A stretch of DNA of 64,000 nucleotides from Sanderia malayensis. Lineage: Eukaryota > Cnidaria > Scyphozoa > Semaeostomeae > Pelagiidae. Of the stretch, positions 1 through 12,980 are shown one piece after another. The position numbers and the translations under genes are program-made. Numbering within the stretch: position 1 is the first letter of the stretch; each line of letters begins with the position of its first letter. The notes beneath the pieces are model-generated. The model was given only the letters and a program-made list of their open reading frames with translations, was not told the origin of the DNA and searched no databases. The stretch is from contig RQOL01000523.1 in the NCBI GenBank assembly GCA_013076295.1, forward strand, positions 62,001-126,000. The letters are read 5' to 3'.

Positions 1-119
1 AACACAGCCCTCCATATCATTTCATTACATCATAGCACAGTATTGTATTTTATTATATGCCACACAATGTGGTATAGCATGACGTAGAAATGTACGAGGC
101 TAGGTTCAGCACTTTATAT

Positions 120-370
120 AACTGCATAGCATCTAAAAGTACAGTATAGTACAGTATAATATAGCATATGCTATTCAATGCTATATTATACTGTGCTAGT
201 ATAATATAGCATTGAACAGCATAGCCGCAGAGAGAAGCAGCAAAGTATGCTTCAGTACATACTTCATAACGTATCATAACATATCATATAGTGCAGTATA
301 TTATCGCATAGTATGTTAGATTGTGGCATAGTATCGTATAGCATGTTAGATTATAGCATAGCATGTTAGC
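120..370. repeat. AT-rich simple repeat built from tatagcatag-like words
   Basis: Words such as tatagcata, gcatgtta and agtatag recur many times in both orientations. Short reading frames here are repeat artefacts. The segment sits in the CNOT4 intron or 3' region at the window edge. Confidence 0.6.
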
Positions 371-379
371 ATAGCCTAC

Positions 380-3300
380 CTGTCGCAAATGCTGGGTGAA
401 TGATTTCATTCGGAAAATTACTGGCCACGGACGTGCTGTTTGGAAACGATGACGTAATTGATGTAGCGTAAACACGATCCTCTTCGTCTTTGGCGTCGAT
501 ATTTTCAGCTTGTGGTGTTTCACTGTTAGATGACCATGTTGGTGATGGTGTGGAATTTTCGTGGTCTTTTTCTTCATCTTCGTTATCCTGACCTCCTCCT
601 TTCTCAGAATCTTTACCAGCCCTGACAAATTAAATCAACACACTTAAAGCGCAATTTTCCAAAGCGGATTTCACAGCACTAACCTGTATAAAAATGCATT
701 CAACTTTCAGCAACATCATTCATTACTAATCAAAATACTGGGTATACGGTCCCAAGTTACCAACACTAGGCTGGCTATGGTACAAGCATTGCCACGGAAG
801 CTCACAACTGCTAATCGTTTAAAATCACATACACGGCTTAAATTATCGCTGATTAATACAAGGGGGTGATCCATGCAGGAAAAGGAGAATAGAAAGAACC
901 GGAATAAATTCAGGAAGCTAATACTTACCACGCAGCTTTTGCAGGTAGTGCCGAATTGGGATTGGCTGAAAAAGTACAAAAAGAAAACAATGAAGATGGC
1001 ATAAGATTGGGAGATATCTTTGCATGTTGGTGAAGGAAGTTTCGATTAACCAACTTGAATGGAACCTATGCACATGCGAAATTCGAGTTTTTGAGATCTG
1101 AAATTTGAAATGAACATGTGTAATAATTCCCACCCGGAGGCAATAAAAGGGGAAGGCCTAAACAGCTCCCTGAAACCAACTCAAAAATCATAGATTTGCG
1201 CAGTTTTGGCGCATGCGCATCAAGTGAGATCGGCAAATAGGGTGATGAATCTTGATTGAAAAAACTTCAAACCTTGTCCCATGATTTAAAAAGCAAATGC
1301 AATATAGACAGATAAATACAAGGCATAACCCGAATAGAAAGTCAAACAAGGCCAAGACGTGGAATACCTTCACTCGTTTCCTCGCCCCAGTCTTCTTTTT
1401 GGCTTTGAATTTCCTGGAAAATATCGAACAAAAATTTATCTACACCAACTAAATACATAAATGATACACTTGTACAATTGGTCGTTGTATATGAAATGGG
1501 CGTCAAAAACATCAGCCTTCACAGAAGCGAAGCGAATGATATTATATGTATAATCATGCTTGCTATATACTCGATGGTGTTCAAGAGAAGAAACGCAACA
1601 ACGAACCTGTTCAAGATCTTGACTTTTTCTATTTGAAAAGAGAGAAAAGAGGTGAGTGAAACATTGGTGGAAGACAAAATACAAATTACTACAAAGCAAA
1701 AGGGCTGCAGAAAATTTCAGACTGACACTAAATTCAGATTGATATCAAATCTTGATGACAAAACAACTTTTGCCTACCTTCTTATTAGTTGTGCTTTCCT
1801 AAAATTTTCTAACAGATCTTTTTCATAGGCTAGATGTTTTCTATAACAAAAGAGAATGGACATTAGAGCATAGCAAAGAGGGTGCGGGGTTCTCAACTAA
1901 AACACACACGTGTCAGCGTAGATACACATATACCCCTGTTGCATGTCATCTTTTGTAAAGCAAGCATTGTCATCGCCCATTTCGTGCAAATACATACAAT
2001 CCTGAGGAAAAACAAGATGAAAACAAATCTCAAAACAACAAACCAGCTCTTAAGGTACTGCGCACAGGTTGCACAGCGCAATCTCTACATGCGAGAATAA
2101 ATAAAAACGTACTTGATTCTTGCATTGAAGGTTTCTTAGAAAGTGGGTACAATATTTTGTTGTTCCAAGTGACACCCTTGACAAATAATGAGATAATGGA
2201 TAAATAATGGGTATGATAGCAATGAACATGAATAATATTAAACCTACTCTTTATCAATATGAATTTTAAGTAAGAGAGTCAAATTGACTTGACGTCATTG
2301 TAAAAAAGATTTCACAACTGAACATGCGCAGGGTAGAACAGCCTCACTACGAAAACTATGCTAATGTATCAAACAAATGCCGTTTGAAAACTGTTTGGTT
2401 ACCTTAAAGTCCTGCCATCTTGTTGTATGTTATTCACGGCTAGGATCGCTCTAAGATTTTCCTACAGCAAAATATGACAGACAACATTTTCAGGTGTAGG
2501 AGCAACAGTGAAGCCAGAACGACAAACTAAAGACTGACAAATAAACCGAATACAAATAGATAAAGCAAATACGGATAACTAAGCAAACTAATGAAAGACG
2601 TACAAACAAGCGACAAACATAGAATGCAAAGAAGCATCATAGATATAAAAAAGCCAAAGACAAGCAGAAGAGTTATATACAAACATACCAATAAAAAAGG
2701 CTTACAAATAAATGGACAGGAAAAGACAAATCAGATTTATTAGAAAGTTCAAACTCACCTCTTCTTTACTATAAGTGATATACGCACTTGCACTTGGCCC
2801 CTGGCATAAAGAAAAAAGTCAAAACATTGATAGATAATGATAATTAATTTCAATAATAATTGACTTCAAATTAAATTAAGGCAATTAGAAGCTGTAATGG
2901 AAGTTTAAACAGAAGCAGATTATCACTCACCTGGGGACCTGCATAATTTGTGCTAGGGTTTACAATAACTTTTAATATTTTTCCGTATTTTCCAAAATAA
3001 TCAGGTTTTCTAAGAAGCTGCAATTAAGTAAGTAAAAAACACAATGGATGGATATTCTATGCAAAATATGCATTAAACCCTAGCTATTTCAAGCTCTGAA
3101 GGGAAATGAAAATGTCATTAAGATATGAATGTCCAAAGTAATTATAATGGCATATCTCTTTACGGAAAGTAAAAATTCATTTGTGATAGCAAGATGATTG
3201 ATATAGCTATAATAAATGGAAAAATGTCTTCTGATATTCTTTCATAGGGATATTTCTATTAACAATAACAAAACCAGTATTTGAGATACCAATAGTCAAC

Positions 3301-5445
3301 TACATAACCCTAACAAAGTAAATGAACATCGCAGGGGGGTCATTTTAGTACCTCAGCATCTGCAAGTCTTTGTGATAGACCAACAACAAACAGAAGATTC
3401 TTTTGTATAACCCTGCAACAGAAAAAGGACAAATTGGGTATATTGTAAAGCATTTCTTCACACATGCAGGATAGCAGTAAAAAGATAGTGAATATGCAGA
3501 TAACAAAGCAAGGTAAGCAATGCAAGTGTGAAATACAATCAACCAATGCATTGAAGCCAACAAACAACATATGCAACAAAAACTAAACAGACAACTCAAT
3601 TGACCAACACCATAAAATCAATGAATGAATAGCTGAGATGTTTATTCTAGAATACAAAACCAGACAGGACTACAGCATTCAAATATCTAAGCACATTTGT
3701 TCATCTGGTAAATGGTCAATAGCAACTGTACAGCCTTGAATGTAAGCTTATACAAACGGTGATAATTGTTGACTTTCATTATTCACCACTTCAACTTCAA
3801 CAAACATAGCAAAACATTGATATGCTATTTCATTAGTAATGCTATCATGCTTATGATATCATTCTAATATGACTTTACACCATGAAATTGATGGATTGAC
3901 TGACTGATTGGCAAATATGCTTACTATCTATACAAGGTATTTGTAAGGTATATGTGCTAATCACAGAGGGATCACTGAATAGCTCACCACAGCTAATCTA
4001 AGCAGTTTGGGCCCTGGTCCTTCCACCTGATGTGACCACACCTTATGATTCCCTTTTGCCTCAATTGGAATAGCGGAGAGTTGGCAAATGCTCTCCTCAG
4101 CAGAGAACTACAGAGAATTATGGAATTACAGAGAGTTGTCAAATGCTCTCCTCACACTCTGGTGACAAGCTTAAAACCTAACCAATTGGCCATCCTTGCC
4201 AGCACGAAATAGTATGAATACAGTCGCATTTGAAGGAAACTCCTTGTGTTAAGGCTTCAAGTATCACATACCTTACATTGGATAGATGTTTTCGATTTTC
4301 TGAAATTTTCTGTTTCCTTTGTACTTCCCGTTTTTTCCTTTCCTTCTTTATCTTTTGTACTCTGCAAACAACACAGGACATATCACATCAAAGTGGCTGC
4401 AATCAACAAAGAAAATTAGATCAATTCAGATCTGCTGTTCACTTACTCATCTTGTGACAATGGTTGATACATTGCTGGATTTTCTGAGTATGGCTGCAAA
4501 AATAATGACCCATTTTCATTAGTTCCGGCTGCATAACAAATCACGAATGGTGATGTCACGATGAAACCATCAAATATAAACAAAATTGTTTTTGCTGATT
4601 ATTTCAAGGTAAATAGCATAATCATTTTTCAATGTTTACCTTTCTGCAAGCAGGACATAAACCATTTTCATCTGTTCTTATCCTATGCCAACAAAATCTG
4701 CATATCTGTAGGCAAACAAAGCGCATATAATAGCCAACAAATGACACCAATGGCTATGATTATACTTTTGGTAAACAAACATGTTATCATACTTTTGGAC
4801 TGACATGTTTTCTTTACATTTTGCACTATTCTTAGACAGCAAGAGCAAATATAATTGTTCATTACAATTACATTTGAGCCAACACACCATTTATAGACAT
4901 GTTGAATTATACAATTAAACTTTTACTTTTTAAATTTGTGGAAGACTTTCCTGCCTTCCCATATTTTCATCTCCTAATGTTGATAATCTAATAATCCTTG
5001 ATAATCTAAAAACTCAGCAAGAATTGTAATATCTACAATTCTATTTTGAGCTTCAACATTTCTTATTATGGTCTGGCACAGGGAAGCCAAGTTTTATAAT
5101 GAACAGAAAAAGACCATGAAGTATCAAATGAATACTTGCCTGATAACCGCATGAGCACGGGAAAAAATTGAGATCATCTATCTCCATCACCTCCATGCAT
5201 AAGGGGCACTAAAAAAACAAACACTTGGTCACTGTACAATTGTCAGGGTACATTTCATGCACTTAGGACCAAAGATCAAATTGGGATTCAAATGAGATCC
5301 ACATGGTTCAAACTTTGTAAAAAAAAGGTGTGGGACTTATCAGTATGAGAGCACATTACAAGGGTGCAATGAAGGCATTACCCCATGTTAAAGCAACCTA
5401 TAAAACGAGGAGACTTGGTACACTCACTTCATCAGAATCAGCCAT
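380..5445 (-). CDS. CNOT4: CNOT4 (CCR4-NOT subunit 4, RING E3 ligase), 3' end outside window
   Basis: Product: the RING-type ubiquitin ligase associated with the CCR4-NOT deadenylase complex. Exons on the minus strand: 5428-5445 (ATG at 5443-5445), 5140-5208, 4640-4705, 4447-4493, 4272-4361, 3352-3412, 2931-3017, 2759-2800, 2403-2461, 2113-2176, 1934-2001, 1778-1840 and 1607-1628; less certainly 1368-1413, about 928-964 and 380-621. Frames join without a break through 1607. The RING (CPLCME...CSCGYQ...CPACRK) lies in exons 2-3. A basic coiled segment with KQKISENRKHLSNV follows, then the RRM (KNLLFVVGLSQRLAD, YFGKYGKILKV), then a CCCH finger split over exons 10-11 (CTHFLRNLQC, DCMYLHEMGDD). 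The last assigned exon is acidic and Ser-rich, as in the family's disordered tail. The intron after exon 2 uses a GC donor. Exons 1-6 lie in the duplicated segment. Family identity is very secure; the last three exons are tentative. Confidence 0.93.
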
Positions 5446-6289
5446 TGTCTTCTCTGCTTTTACCAACACAAATCTGATAGAAAACAAATTCTACTGATGA
5501 AAATACTTCCAGAAAATCAACTGCCTTTACTGTACTATACTATGCCCAGAAATTAATGCTTCAAAAGTTGAGAACAAATAGAAACCCAGTCACAAAGATG
5601 AACAGCCAAAGTGGATACTAGCAAAGAGCAGTCTAAGTCTAGTGTTGTTAGTCTGTCCCTTTCCTTCCTGTAACATGTGATACACCGTATCCAAAAAAAA
5701 GGGGACAACGCTCATTTCTTTAGGTTATTGATTAAGAACTCATTTCTGACAATTAATTTGATTCAGTGCTGTTTTGGCGACGATTAATAACAAGAGAAAG
5801 TCGACCTGTCGTCAGTCGGGGTTTAGGCCCATGATATGACGTACGCATATATAGTATTTGCTTGTACAATTTACAGAAAGGTTGAATTATTCACACCAAT
5901 TAAAATAGATAACGACATCTTTTCAGAAGAAGAGAGCAATAATACATTTAAAAGGATAAGTTGAACAATGAAAACATTCAAACAAACTCACTTTCTTGTC
6001 CAAAAATACGAACTTCTTTCTTCAATTCAAATCAAAGATTCACACGGCGACAGCGATCTTGCACAGCAGACAATCAGAGAAAATAAGCGCACAGGGCCAG
6101 TGCGCATCGTGTTTACAATTTTGACACCAGATCTCCGTGACTTTCTTCTTGCTGATGCAATATCACAATAAATGTTGGGGAAAGGGGCAGATGGGGGTTT
6201 ACATGGAAGGGACCAGCCCTATCATAAATATATTATGTACAAAATAACTCCTTTGGGGCACAACTTGAAAAACGCCCTTCGCAAGTTTT

Positions 6290-6475
6290 CTCAAAAATTC
6301 GTTATATCGAGGGTATTCGTAGTCGGGGATCGGAAGTTTGGTTCTTAATAACGAAAGTTCGTTATATCCAGGGTTCGTTATACAGGGAGTATTTACAGTA
6401 GGATTTACTTCCCAGGATCAGGAAGTTCGTTATTAGCGGGGTTCATTATAGCGGGATTCCACTTATTATCGAACG
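6290..6475. repeat. Transposon terminus with repeated gttcgttata motif
   Basis: Several copies of ttcgttata(t) with ccagggttcg and agcgggattccact occur in one orientation. This is typical of the subterminal region of pogo/Tc1-like MITEs. I could not find the opposite end, so it is probably a solo fragment. It is repeated at about 12122-12308 in unit B. Confidence 0.45.
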
Positions 6476-7073
6476 TCCACCCGCAAAAATCGCTCTAAAA
6501 CATCAGTTTTTCCAGCGCTGTATTTGAAACAGAAATAACAACTGCGAGGTGATGTTATCGTAACGAATAATTTCCTATGCTTGGCTGGCTGTGCAAAATT
6601 TTGTATTTTGAAAGCTGAAAAAAGTTTATGTTATCCAAAACAAGATGACGACTGCTGAAATCTAGGATTGTCATGGCATCATGTATGTTGCTGCTCAACT
6701 ATTGATTTGCTTGGCACGTTGGTGCATTGCTGTTCCAGTCCAAAAGAACGCTGACCACATGAACAGAACGTCGCTCCATTGCGCACGCGAATATATCTGG
6801 GATTCCCACAACAATAAAATCCATGCCAATGATTTCTAGCAGTAATTTGAGCGGTGTATATATAATGGGGACAAATGCCAGAGCGAAAATGCCACTGGGT
6901 TTTTCAATTAGACTGTGCCTTGTGCACTTCGCAAAACGAGACAAAATGGGAAGTGTGGCAACTCGGCAATGGCAATTGTCCCCCGGTGTACTAGATTGAG
7001 TATCCTAACCGGGGAGGATGGTTTTCTCGGCGTTTCTGCCGAGGAACCATTCCGAACCGGGCAGCCGAAAAAT

Positions 7074-7121
7074 CCGGTACCCCGGGGATCTACTATCTCT
7101 TGTAGATCCCCGGGGTACCGG
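7074..7121. repeat. Perfect 20-bp hairpin with 8-nt loop
   Basis: Arms 7074-7093 and 7102-7121 are exact reverse complements. Each contains ggtaccccgggg, and the loop is tatctctt. A weaker ctcggc/gccgag hairpin lies just to the left, near 7023-7043. The structure is probably the body of the SINE-like element whose tRNA-like head lies at 7148-7220. Unit B copy: 12907-12954. Confidence 0.8.
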
Positions 7122-7147
7122 CCCTCATTTATGTCGCTCAGCTATTC

Positions 7148-7220
7148 CTAGTGGCTTGCATGAGATTCGAACCGCTATCTCATGCGTGGCAAGCACAAGT
7201 GCTAACCACTGAGCCACCAG
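7148..7220 (-). mobile_element. tRNA-related SINE head (box A and box B)
   Basis: On the minus strand, tggctcagtgg (7206-7216) matches Pol III box A and ggttcgaatc (7164-7173) matches box B, at tRNA-like spacing. An anticodon-like loop, ttgccac, reads GCC (glycine). The T arm does not fold properly, because its flanks instead form a 9-bp hairpin gcatgagat/atctcatgc. This is therefore not a working tRNA gene but a tRNA-derived element. Its structured body continues to about 6950. Confidence 0.6.
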
Positions 7221-7540
7221 AGCTGAAGATCTTATTGCGTAGTTATTAACAAGTATATTTAAACACACCACATCAAACAAAGCAATCCAAGAACATGTTT
7301 GCAATTGAGCGATGAGCAGCTATGGTATCTTTCTGATTCTCACAATAATTCTACACACTTTTCAGTAGGGGCTTCAGTAGGGGCAAGATATAATATTTGA
7401 ACTTAGTTTCAGTTATACTTTCTTCCATTAGCCCCGTTCTTCTTAACAGGAGCTTTATTTATTTCAGACCTGCAGCTTTTTGCACGAAAAATGGATAATA
7501 CCAGTCGGTATACTAGCTGCATTTATTGCAGGTACATTAA

Positions 7541-7981
7541 GGCTGCGTTTACACGAGAAATTTGGAACGGTTCCATTCGGAACCATTTGGAACCGTTCCA
7601 AATTTGGCTGCGTTTACACGGGATCGGTTCCATTTGGAACTATTCGAAATTATTGCACAGAGCGGTGCTGTGGAGGCGTGCTTGACAAGCTCAAAGGGCG
7701 CTATTTTTGTGATTCCCTTTGTTCACGACCACATGACGCTCACATTTTATGCCTCACTTCCTATCCGTACTCATTTTGGAACCGTTCCACCCGTTTACAC
7801 GAGCATTTTGGAACGGTTCCGTGAAACGGTTCCAAATGGAACTTTTTTCTAACCGATCCCATTTGGGTACGGCTAGCAGTTCCATTTGGAACGGTTCCGA
7901 CAGTTCCCGTGTAAACGGGAGGCCTAATCGTACTCATTTTGGTACGGTTCCAAATGGAACCGGTCCCGTGTAAACGCAGCC
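7541..7981. mobile_element. MITE family 'ggctgcgtttacac', Harbinger-like (unit A)
   Basis: The 441-bp element begins ggctgcgtttacacg and ends with its reverse complement. It is flanked by TAA (7538-7540 and 7982-7984). The interior is filled with overlapping palindromes of the type ggaacggttcc. Three-bp target duplications and short TIRs fit PIF/Harbinger-type non-autonomous elements. There is no transposase. Short frames within it are palindrome artefacts. Confidence 0.8.
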
Positions 7982-7984
7982 TAA

Positions 7985-8356
7985 ACGCCATATAAACGCC
8001 AATAAATCACATTCCTAAAATGATAAACAAAAACTTAAAACTAGAATTGTAAAAGGTCAAGACAGTTACATGAAAATTGTTATATTTTTCAAAATTTTAA
8101 AACATTCTTTTTGAAATGAGAGAGAATTTTCGTGGCTTTGAGTGAAAGAAATTATAATTATTGGCGTTTTAATTACTCCACTTCGTTAATTTTTTTTGAA
8201 CATTTTTTAAGGAACCTCTTCGCAGTTTTCTTTAAATATGATTATAAAACAATATGATATAGTTTAAGTTATGTTTTCACTTGAAAATTTATGAAATTCT
8301 GAGTATATTTTTGCTAAAGAAATTGGCAATTGAAACCCGTTTGGTATTTATATATT
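7985..8356. other. Gene-free AT-rich spacer
   Basis: Between the MITE and the truncated hAT-like element I see only AT-rich sequence. It is repeated in unit B at about 13818-14190. Confidence 0.5.
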
Positions 8357-8934
8357 CAGGGACGTAGAAAGCACCTTAAACTTGGGGGGGGGGCACGACA
8401 CTTTAAGGGCACTTTTGCCGCTTGAAGGGCACTTTCAAGTACGTTGGATTTGCGAATGAATACTGTGATACACAGCAGAAAATGGCGCGAAATTACTAAG
8501 ACAGAGTGTTTTCACTTCAGAACATAAACAAACGAATATAAATTAAAATTAAAGTACAACCAACAGGGGGAAAATCAAAAATTATTTTTGGCCATAGAAC
8601 AGGGCACTTACTCTTGGGTGCCTAATTGCCGGGGGGGGTCCAAATTAGCGGGGGGGTTGGATTTTTTGTTGAAAATTAATTGCCGGGGGGGTCTCAATTA
8701 GCGGGGGGGTTGGATTTGTGTTGAATTTATTTCAAAGTTGTTACTCTTCCCCAGACTCAATTTTATCTTATTTTGTTTATGCAAGACTGGTATCTACTTA
8801 TTTTGTGATTTTGAATACTCTGATATGAATTTTCAATACGCGTCACTTACGCGAAGTTGAAAAATTTAATAAGCGGGGGGTCCTAATAAGAGTGGGGGGT
8901 TGGAAAAATGTTCAAAAATTAATTAGCGGGGGGG
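8357..8934. mobile_element. hAT-like MITE truncated at the duplication junction
   Basis: It begins cagggacgtag and carries several gcgggggggt runs. It is cut at about 8931-8934, where the second duplication unit begins. The missing right terminus is present in the complete copy at 14191-14879. Confidence 0.8.
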
Positions 8935-9182
8935 AAATGAAAATGTCATTAAGATATGAATGTCCAAAGTAATTATAATGGCATATCTCTTTACGGAAAG
9001 TAAAAATTCATTTGTGATAGCAAGATGATTGATATAGCTATAATAAATGGAAAAATGTCTTCTGATATTCTTTCATAGGGATATTTCTATTAACAATAAC
9101 AAAACCAGTATTTGAGATACCAATAGTCAACTACATAACCCTAACAAAGTAAATGAACATCGCAGGGGGGTCATTTTAGTAC

Positions 9183-11276
9183 CTCAGCATCTGCAAGTCT
9201 TTGTGATAGACCAACAACAAACAGAAGATTCTTTTGTATAACCCTGCAACAGAAAAAGGACAAATTGGGTATATTGTAAAGCATTTCTTCACACATGCAG
9301 GATAGCAGTAAAAAGATAGTGAATATGCAGATAACAAAGCAAGGTAAGCAATGCAAGTGTGAAATACAATCAACCAATGCATTGAAGCCAACAAACAACA
9401 TATGCAACAAAAACTAAACAGACAACTCAATTGACCAACACCATAAAATCAATGAATGAATAGCTGAGATGTTTATTCTAGAATACAAAACCAGACAGGA
9501 CTACAGCATTCAAATATCTAAGCACATTTGTTCATCTGGTAAATGGTCAATAGCAACTGTACAGCCTTGAATGTAAGCTTATACAAACGGTGATAATTGT
9601 TGACTTTCATTATTCACCACTTCAACTTCAACAAACATAGCAAAACATTGATATGCTATTTCATTAGTAATGCTATCATGCTTATGATATCATTCTAATA
9701 TGACTTTACACCATGAAATTGATGGATTGACTGACTGATTGGCAAATATGCTTACTATCTATACAAGGTATTTGTAAGGTATATGTGCTAATCACAGAGG
9801 GATCACTGAATAGCTCACCACAGCTAATCTAAGCAGTTTGGGCCCTGGTCCTTCCACCTGATGTGACCACACCTTATGATTCCCTTTTGCCTCAATTGGA
9901 ATAGCGGAGAGTTGGCAAATGCTCTCCTCAGCAGAGAACTACAGAGAATTATGGAATTACAGAGAGTTGTCAAATGCTCTCCTCACACTCTGGTGACAAG
10001 CTTAAAACCTAACCAATTGGCCATCCTTGCCAGCACGAAATAGTATGAATACAGTCGCATTTGAAGGAAACTCCTTGTGTTAAGGCTTCAAGTATCACAT
10101 ACCTTACATTGGATAGATGTTTTCGATTTTCTGAAATTTTCTGTTTCCTTTGTACTTCCCGTTTTTTCCTTTCCTTCTTTATCTTTTGTACTCTGCAAAC
10201 AACACAGGACATATCACATCAAAGTGGCTGCAATCAACAAAGAAAATTAGATCAATTCAGATCTGCTGTTCACTTACTCATCTTGTGACAATGGTTGATA
10301 CATTGCTGGATTTTCTGAGTATGGCTGCAAAAATAATGACCCATTTTCATTAGTTCCGGCTGCATAACAAATCACGAATGGTGATGTCACGATGAAACCA
10401 TCAAATATAAACAAAATTGTTTTTGCTGATTATTTCAAGGTAAATAGCATAATCATTTTTCAATGTTTACCTTTCTGCAAGCAGGACATAAACCATTTTC
10501 ATCTGTTCTTATCCTATGCCAACAAAATCTGCATATCTGTAGGCAAACAAAGCGCATATAATAGCCAACAAATGACACCAATGGCTATGATTATACTTTT
10601 GGTAAACAAACATGTTATCATACTTTTGGACTGACATGTTTTCTTTACATTTTGCACTATTCTTAGACAGCAAGAGCAAATATAATTGTTCATTACAATT
10701 ACATTTGAGCCAACACACCATTTATAGACATGTTGAATTATACAATTAAACTTTTACTTTTTAAATTTGTGGAAGACTTTCCTGCCTTCCCATATTTTCA
10801 TCTCCTAATGTTGATAATCTAATAATCCTTGATAATCTAAAAACTCAGCAAGAATTGTAATATCTACAATTCTATTTTGAGCTTCAACATTTCTTATTAT
10901 GGTCTGGCACAGGGAAGCCAAGTTTTATAATGAACAGAAAAAGACCATGAAGTATCAAATGAATACTTGCCTGATAACCGCATGAGCACGGGAAAAAATT
11001 GAGATCATCTATCTCCATCACCTCCATGCATAAGGGGCACTAAAAAAACAAACACTTGGTCACTGTACAATTGTCAGGGTACATTTCATGCACTTAGGAC
11101 CAAAGATCAAATTGGGATTCAAATGAGATCCACATGGTTCAAACTTTGTAAAAAAAAGGTGTGGGACTTATCAGTATGAGAGCACATTACAAGGGTGCAA
11201 TGAAGGCATTACCCCATGTTAAAGCAACCTATAAAACGAGGAGACTTGGTACACTCACTTCATCAGAATCAGCCAT
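9183..11276 (-). CDS. CNOT4: Duplicated 5' part of CNOT4 (exons 1-6 only)
   Basis: A second copy of CNOT4 exons 1-6, shifted by 5831 bp: 11259-11276 (start codon 11274-11276), 10971-11039, 10471-10536, 10278-10324, 10103-10192 and 9183-9243. All splice signals, including the GC donor after exon 2, and all codons I compared are intact. No exon 7 onward exists in this copy, because the duplication ends 251 bp downstream of exon 6. The next sequence is the promoter side of the other copy. Exon 6 ends in phase 0 and exon 2 starts in phase 0, so a transcript starting here could splice in frame either into exon 7 at 3017 or into exon 2 at 5208. The second choice would give a protein with two RING regions. 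It may be an alternative promoter, a dead fragment or an assembly duplication. Confidence 0.85.
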
Positions 11277-12980
11277 TGTCTTCTCTGCTTTTTACCAACA
11301 CAAATCTGATAGAAAACAAATTCTACTGATGAAAATACTTCCAGAAAATCAACTGCCTTTACTGTACTATACTATGCCCAGAAATTAATGCTTCAAAAGT
11401 TGAGAACAAATAGAAACCCAGTCACAAAGATGAACAGCCAAAGTGGATACTAGCAAAGAGCAGTCTAAGTCTAGTGTTGTTAGTCTGTCCCTTTCCTTCC
11501 TGTAACATGTGATACACCGTATCCAAAAAAAAGGGGACAACGCTCATTTCTTTAGGTTATTGATTAAGAACTCATTTCTGACAATTAATTTGATTCAGTG
11601 CTGTTTTGGCGACGATTAATAACAAGAGAAAGTCGACCTGTCGTCAGTCGGGGTTTAGGCCCATGATATGACGTACGCATATATAGTATTTGCTTGTACA
11701 ATTTACAGAAAGGTTGAATTATTCACACCAATTAAAATAGATAACGACATCTTTTCAGAAGAAGAGAGCAATAATACATTTAAAAGGATAAGTTGAACAA
11801 TGAAAACATTCAAACAAACTCACTTTCTTGTCCAAAAATACGAACTTCTTTCTTCAATTCAAATCAAAGATTCACACGGCGACAGCGATCTTGCACAGCA
11901 GACAATCAGAGAAAATAAGCGCACAGGGCCAGTGCGCATCGTGTTTACAATTTTGACACCAGATCTCCGTGACTTTCTTCTTGCTGATGCAATATCACAA
12001 TAAATGTTGGGGAAAGGGGCAGATGGGGGTTTACATGGAAGGGACCAGCCCTATCATAAATATATTATGTACAAAATAACTCCTTTGGGGCACAACTTGA
12101 AAAACGCCCTTCGCAAGTTTTCTCAAAAATTCGTTATATCGAGGGTATTCGTAGTCGGGGATCGGAAGTTTGGTTCTTAATAACGAAAGTTCGTTATATC
12201 CAGGGTTCGTTATACAGGGAGTATTTACAGTAGGATTTACTTCCCAGGATCAGGAAGTTCGTTATTAGCGGGGTTCATTATAGCGGGATTCCACTTATTA
12301 TCGAACGTCCACCCCGCAAAAATCGCTCTAAAACATCAGTTTTTCCAGCGCTGTATTTGAAACAGAAATAACAACTGCGAGGTGATGTTATCGTAACGAA
12401 TAATTTCCTATGCTTGGCTGGCTGTGCAAAATTTTGTATTTTGAAAGCTGAAAAAAGTTTATGTTATCCAAAACAAGATGACGACTGCTGAAATCTAGGA
12501 TTGTCATGGCATCATGTATGTTGCTGCTCAACTATTGATTTGCTTGGCACGTTGGTGCATTGCTGTTCCAGTCCAAAAGAACGCTGACCACATGAACAGA
12601 ACGTCGCTCCATTGCGCACGCGAATATATCTGGGATTCCCACAACAATAAAATCCATGCCAATGATTTCTAGCAGTAATTTGAGCGGTGTATATATAATG
12701 GGGACAAATGCCAGAGCGAAAATGCCACTGGGTTTTTCAATTAGACTGTGCCTTGTGCACTTCGCAAAACGAGACAAAATGGGAAGTGTGGCAACTCGGC
12801 AATGGCAATTGTCCCCCGGTGTACTAGATTGAGTATCCTAACCGGGGAGGATGGTTTTCTCGGCGTTTCTGCCGAGGAACCATTCCGAACCGGGCAGCCG
12901 AAAAATCCGGTACCCCGGGGATCTACTATCTCTTGTAGATCCCCGGGGTACCGGCCCTCATTTATGTCGCTCAGCTATTC

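Larger units (their letters stand above)
5446..7140. other. CNOT4 upstream region, no gene recognised
   Basis: This stretch upstream of the CNOT4 start holds the presumed promoter and 5' UTR. A run of Tc/pogo-like terminal repeats lies at 6290-6475. Short open frames at 5968-6171 and 6699-6944 have no recognisable motif, and each is repeated 5832-5833 bp away in unit B. I see no further coding sequence. Confidence 0.5.
3101..8931. repeat. Tandem duplication, unit A (5831 bp)
   Basis: Unit A of a direct tandem repeat. From 3101 the sequence matches unit B from 8932 onward with only scattered one-base indels. Examples are one extra T in unit B near 11290, one extra C near 12313, one extra A near 13905, and small length changes in G runs. 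The left breakpoint is a GGG at 3101-3103, matching the G run where unit A meets unit B. The unit contains CNOT4 exons 1-6 and about 3.5 kb of upstream DNA with a SINE-like element, a MITE and a truncated hAT-like element. Confidence 0.97.

Noticed and set aside
7074..7121. Cloning-vector polylinker contamination (ggtacc and cccggg sites together)
   Set aside because: The run is ccccgggg inside a perfect native hairpin and does not match the polylinker order. Flanks are ordinary genomic repeat DNA.
7148..7220. Functional tRNA-Gly gene
   Set aside because: The T arm does not pair and no acceptor stem closes. It is better read as a SINE head.
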